Below are positions 5,692 to 7,249 of a stretch of 7,249 bases of DNA, piece after piece. The stretch's first letter is position 1, and each line of letters starts with the position of its first letter. Position numbers and translations under genes: made by a program. Below the pieces are notes generated by a model, which did not search any database, was not told the origin of the DNA, and saw only the letters and a program-made list of their open reading frames with translations. This stretch comes from Acidimicrobiales bacterium (GTDB lineage Bacteria; Actinomycetota; Acidimicrobiia; Acidimicrobiales; Acidimicrobilacustridaceae): positions 1 to 7,249 of the forward strand of contig JALQSZ010000077.1 in the NCBI GenBank assembly GCA_023264135.1, read 5' to 3'.

Positions 5692-7249
5692 TCAGGCTTC
5701 CATTACGACAGGCACGATCATCGGCCGTCGCTTGGTCTTTTCGTTCACGAATCGGCCTGCGGCCCGGCGAACGACTCGCTGCACGTTTTCGATATCGGTT
5801 CGGCCGTTGCGGAAGAGATCGGCGATGGCATCGCGAACCTGGTCGGCACACTGGTCAAGGAGCTCTTCGGCTTCCGGAGCGTGCACCCACCCGCGGGTGA
5901 TGATCTCGGGCCCAATCATCGTGGTGCCGTGTTCGATATCGACACCAACGATCACCACGACGACCCCCTCTTCAGCGAGGACGCGGCGGTCGCGCAACAC
6001 ACCGGTTCCGACATCGCCAATGATGCCGTCGACATAGAGATAGCCAGAAGGCACCTGCGCGGTGGGACGAAGACCAGTGTCGTCGAGAGTGACTTGATCG
6101 CCGTCGGTGCACACGATGATGTTCGATGCAGCAACACCCATTTGTCGGGCCAACTTCGCATGAGCCACGAGATGTCGGTACTCACCGTGAACAGGAACGA
6201 AATATTCGGGTCGCGTGATCGACAAGAACATCTTGAGATCTTCAGCTTTGGCGTGACCGGATGCATGCACATCGGAAATTCCCGAATGCACGACTTCAGC
6301 ACCGGCACGAACCAACCCATCGATCACCTTTGAAACGTCGGTTTCGTTTCCGGGGATTGGATGCGAGCTCATGATGACCACATCAGAGTTACTCAACGTG
6401 AGCCAACGATTTTCATTCGCCGCCATAAGCGCGAGCGCCGACATCGGTTCACCCTGCGAACCCGTCGAAATCACGCAAACTTTTTCCGGTGGAAGATCGC
6501 CAACGTCGGCGATGTCCATGAGGCGGGATTCGGGGATGTTGAGCAAGCCCATTTCGCGAGCCATGCGAACGTTCTTCTTCATCGACATACCCATCGTTGC
6601 GATCACGCGATCGAACGAAATCGCCGCATCGGCAATTTGCTGCACCCGATGAATGTGACTGGCAAAGCAGGTCGTGATGATGCGTCGACCTTCGTACCGA
6701 TGGAAGAGGTCGTAGAGCACCGCACCAACTGATGTTTCTGACGCAGCGTGTCCGTGTTCCTCGGCGTTCGTGCTGTCCGAAAGCAGAAGACGAATGCCTT
6801 CGTTCGACGCAATCGCGCCAATACGAGCGAGGTCGGTCAGACGACCGTCGACTGGAGTGAGATCAAGTTTGAAATCACCGGTGTGAAGGATCACGCCTTG
6901 GGGCGTGTGGAATGCCGTGGCGATTCCGTGGGGAACCGAATGGGTGACCGGAATGAACTCGACATCGAACGGACCGATCATCCGACGTTCACCATCGACA
7001 ATCGGAATGAATTCGGTGCGGTCGAGTAGTCCGGCTTCCTCGATGCGATTGCGAGCCAATCCGAGAGTCAGTGCCGATCCGTAAATGGGGAACTCGAGTT
7101 CACGGAGAAGAAATGAAAGCCCGCCGGTGTGGTCTTCGTGACCATGGGTGGCGATGCAACCGATGATTCGATCGGCGTTTTCACGGAGATAAGTGAAATC
7201 AGGCAGCACCAGATCGATCCCGAGCATGTCGAGATCGGGGAACATCAGG
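5692..7249 (-). CDS. rnj: Ribonuclease J (N-terminus outside the window)
   Basis: RNase J is a cytoplasmic zinc-dependent nuclease with endo- and 5'-exonuclease activity in mRNA turnover and rRNA maturation. The visible part holds 518 residues. The frame stays open to the right edge, with a Leu codon before the first visible Met at 7245 (as in the family's G-L/V-MFPD), so roughly 40-50 N-terminal residues are missing. Counting from that Met, the metallo-beta-lactamase motifs are HGHEDH at 34-39, H102 and HTGDF (D124). The beta-CASP part shows SDSTN at 156-160, [10 protein letters not shown] at 262-271, SSHPIPGNE at 293-301, [11 protein letters not shown] at 327-337 and PVHGEY at 351-356 (H353). 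The C-terminal domain is present and the gene ends with TGA at 5692-5694. All expected metal-binding motifs are intact. bioB follows after 43 bases on the same strand. No strong terminator is seen, so read-through into bioB is possible. Confidence 0.97.
   Translation of the reverse strand, partial: LMFPDLDMLGIDLVLPDFTYLRENADRIIGCIATHGHEDHTGGLSFLLRELEFPIYGSALTLGLARNRIEEAGLLDRTEFIPIVDGERRMIGPFDVEFIPVTHSVPHGIATAFHTPQGVILHTGDFKLDLTPVDGRLTDLARIGAIASNEGIRLLLSDSTNAEEHGHAASETSVGAVLYDLFHRYEGRRIITTCFASHIHRVQQIADAAISFDRVIATMGMSMKKNVRMAREMGLLNIPESRLMDIADVGDLPPEKVCVISTGSQGEPMSALALMAANENRWLTLSNSDVVIMSSHPIPGNETDVSKVIDGLVRAGAEVVHSGISDVHASGHAKAEDLKMFLSITRPEYFVPVHGEYRHLVAHAKLARQMGVAASNIIVCTDGDQVTLDDTGLRPTAQVPSGYLYVDGIIGDVGTGVLRDRRVLAEEGVVVVIVGVDIEHGTTMIGPEIITRGWVHAPEAEELLDQCADQVRDAIADLFRNGRTDIENVQRVVRRAAGRFVNEKTKRRPMIVPVVMEA

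Noticed and set aside
5681..5702. Short inverted repeat (AAGCC ... GGCTT) at the end of rnj as a terminator
   Set aside because: The stem is only about five base pairs, overlaps the rnj stop codon and has no following T run on the minus strand.
5401..6333. 310-codon plus-strand open frame across bioB and rnj
   Set aside because: It lies antisense to two well-identified genes and bridges their intergenic gap. The product has low complexity and no recognisable motif. It is a by-product of codon bias in a GC-rich genome.

Overview
The window is a stretch of chromosome from a moderately GC-rich bacterium, most likely a member of the Actinomycetota. The evidence is the actinobacterial-type RNase J, an FtsK with a basic Lys/Ala-rich tail, the rnj > ftsK > rimO order on one strand, and a BioB followed at once by a BsaP-type small cysteine protein, a pairing known from actinobacteria. 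An assignment to class (Acidimicrobiia is my guess) is not supported by anything decisive here. No phage, transposon, CRISPR, tRNA or rRNA signal was seen.

Layout, read in transcription order on the minus strand. RNase J enters from the right edge without its N-terminus (7249 to 5692). After 43 bases comes bioB (5648 to 4581), then, two bases after its stop, a 59-residue cysteine-rich gene (4578 to 4399) that I identify as bsaP, the biotin synthase auxiliary protein. A plus-strand gene for a secreted, probably lipid-anchored, secretory-lipase-family alpha/beta hydrolase (3158 to 4402) runs into bsaP tail to tail, and the two stop codons overlap by four bases. Divergent from the lipase gene, ftsK runs from about 2997 (or 3060) to 496. 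Sixteen bases later rimO starts at 479 and leaves the left edge after 159 codons.

How the genes fit together. The backbone is housekeeping: mRNA and rRNA processing (RNase J), chromosome segregation at the septum (FtsK) and methylthiolation of ribosomal protein S12 (RimO). Between rnj and ftsK sits a two-gene biotin module and an exported hydrolase of unknown substrate. The biotin module makes functional sense: BioB converts dethiobiotin to biotin, and in mycobacteria BioB needs BsaP. By hand alignment, this BioB lacks a cysteine at the position of E. coli Cys128, a [2Fe-2S] ligand, and has an extra Cys next to the Cys188 equivalent. That fits a BioB whose sulfur-donating cluster differs from the E. 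coli type.

No gene-free stretch reaches 300 bases. The longest is the divergent ftsK/lipase region (97 to 160 bases, depending on the ftsK start). The most interesting items are the easily missed bsaP gene, the altered BioB cluster ligands, and a likely leaderless bioB transcript.
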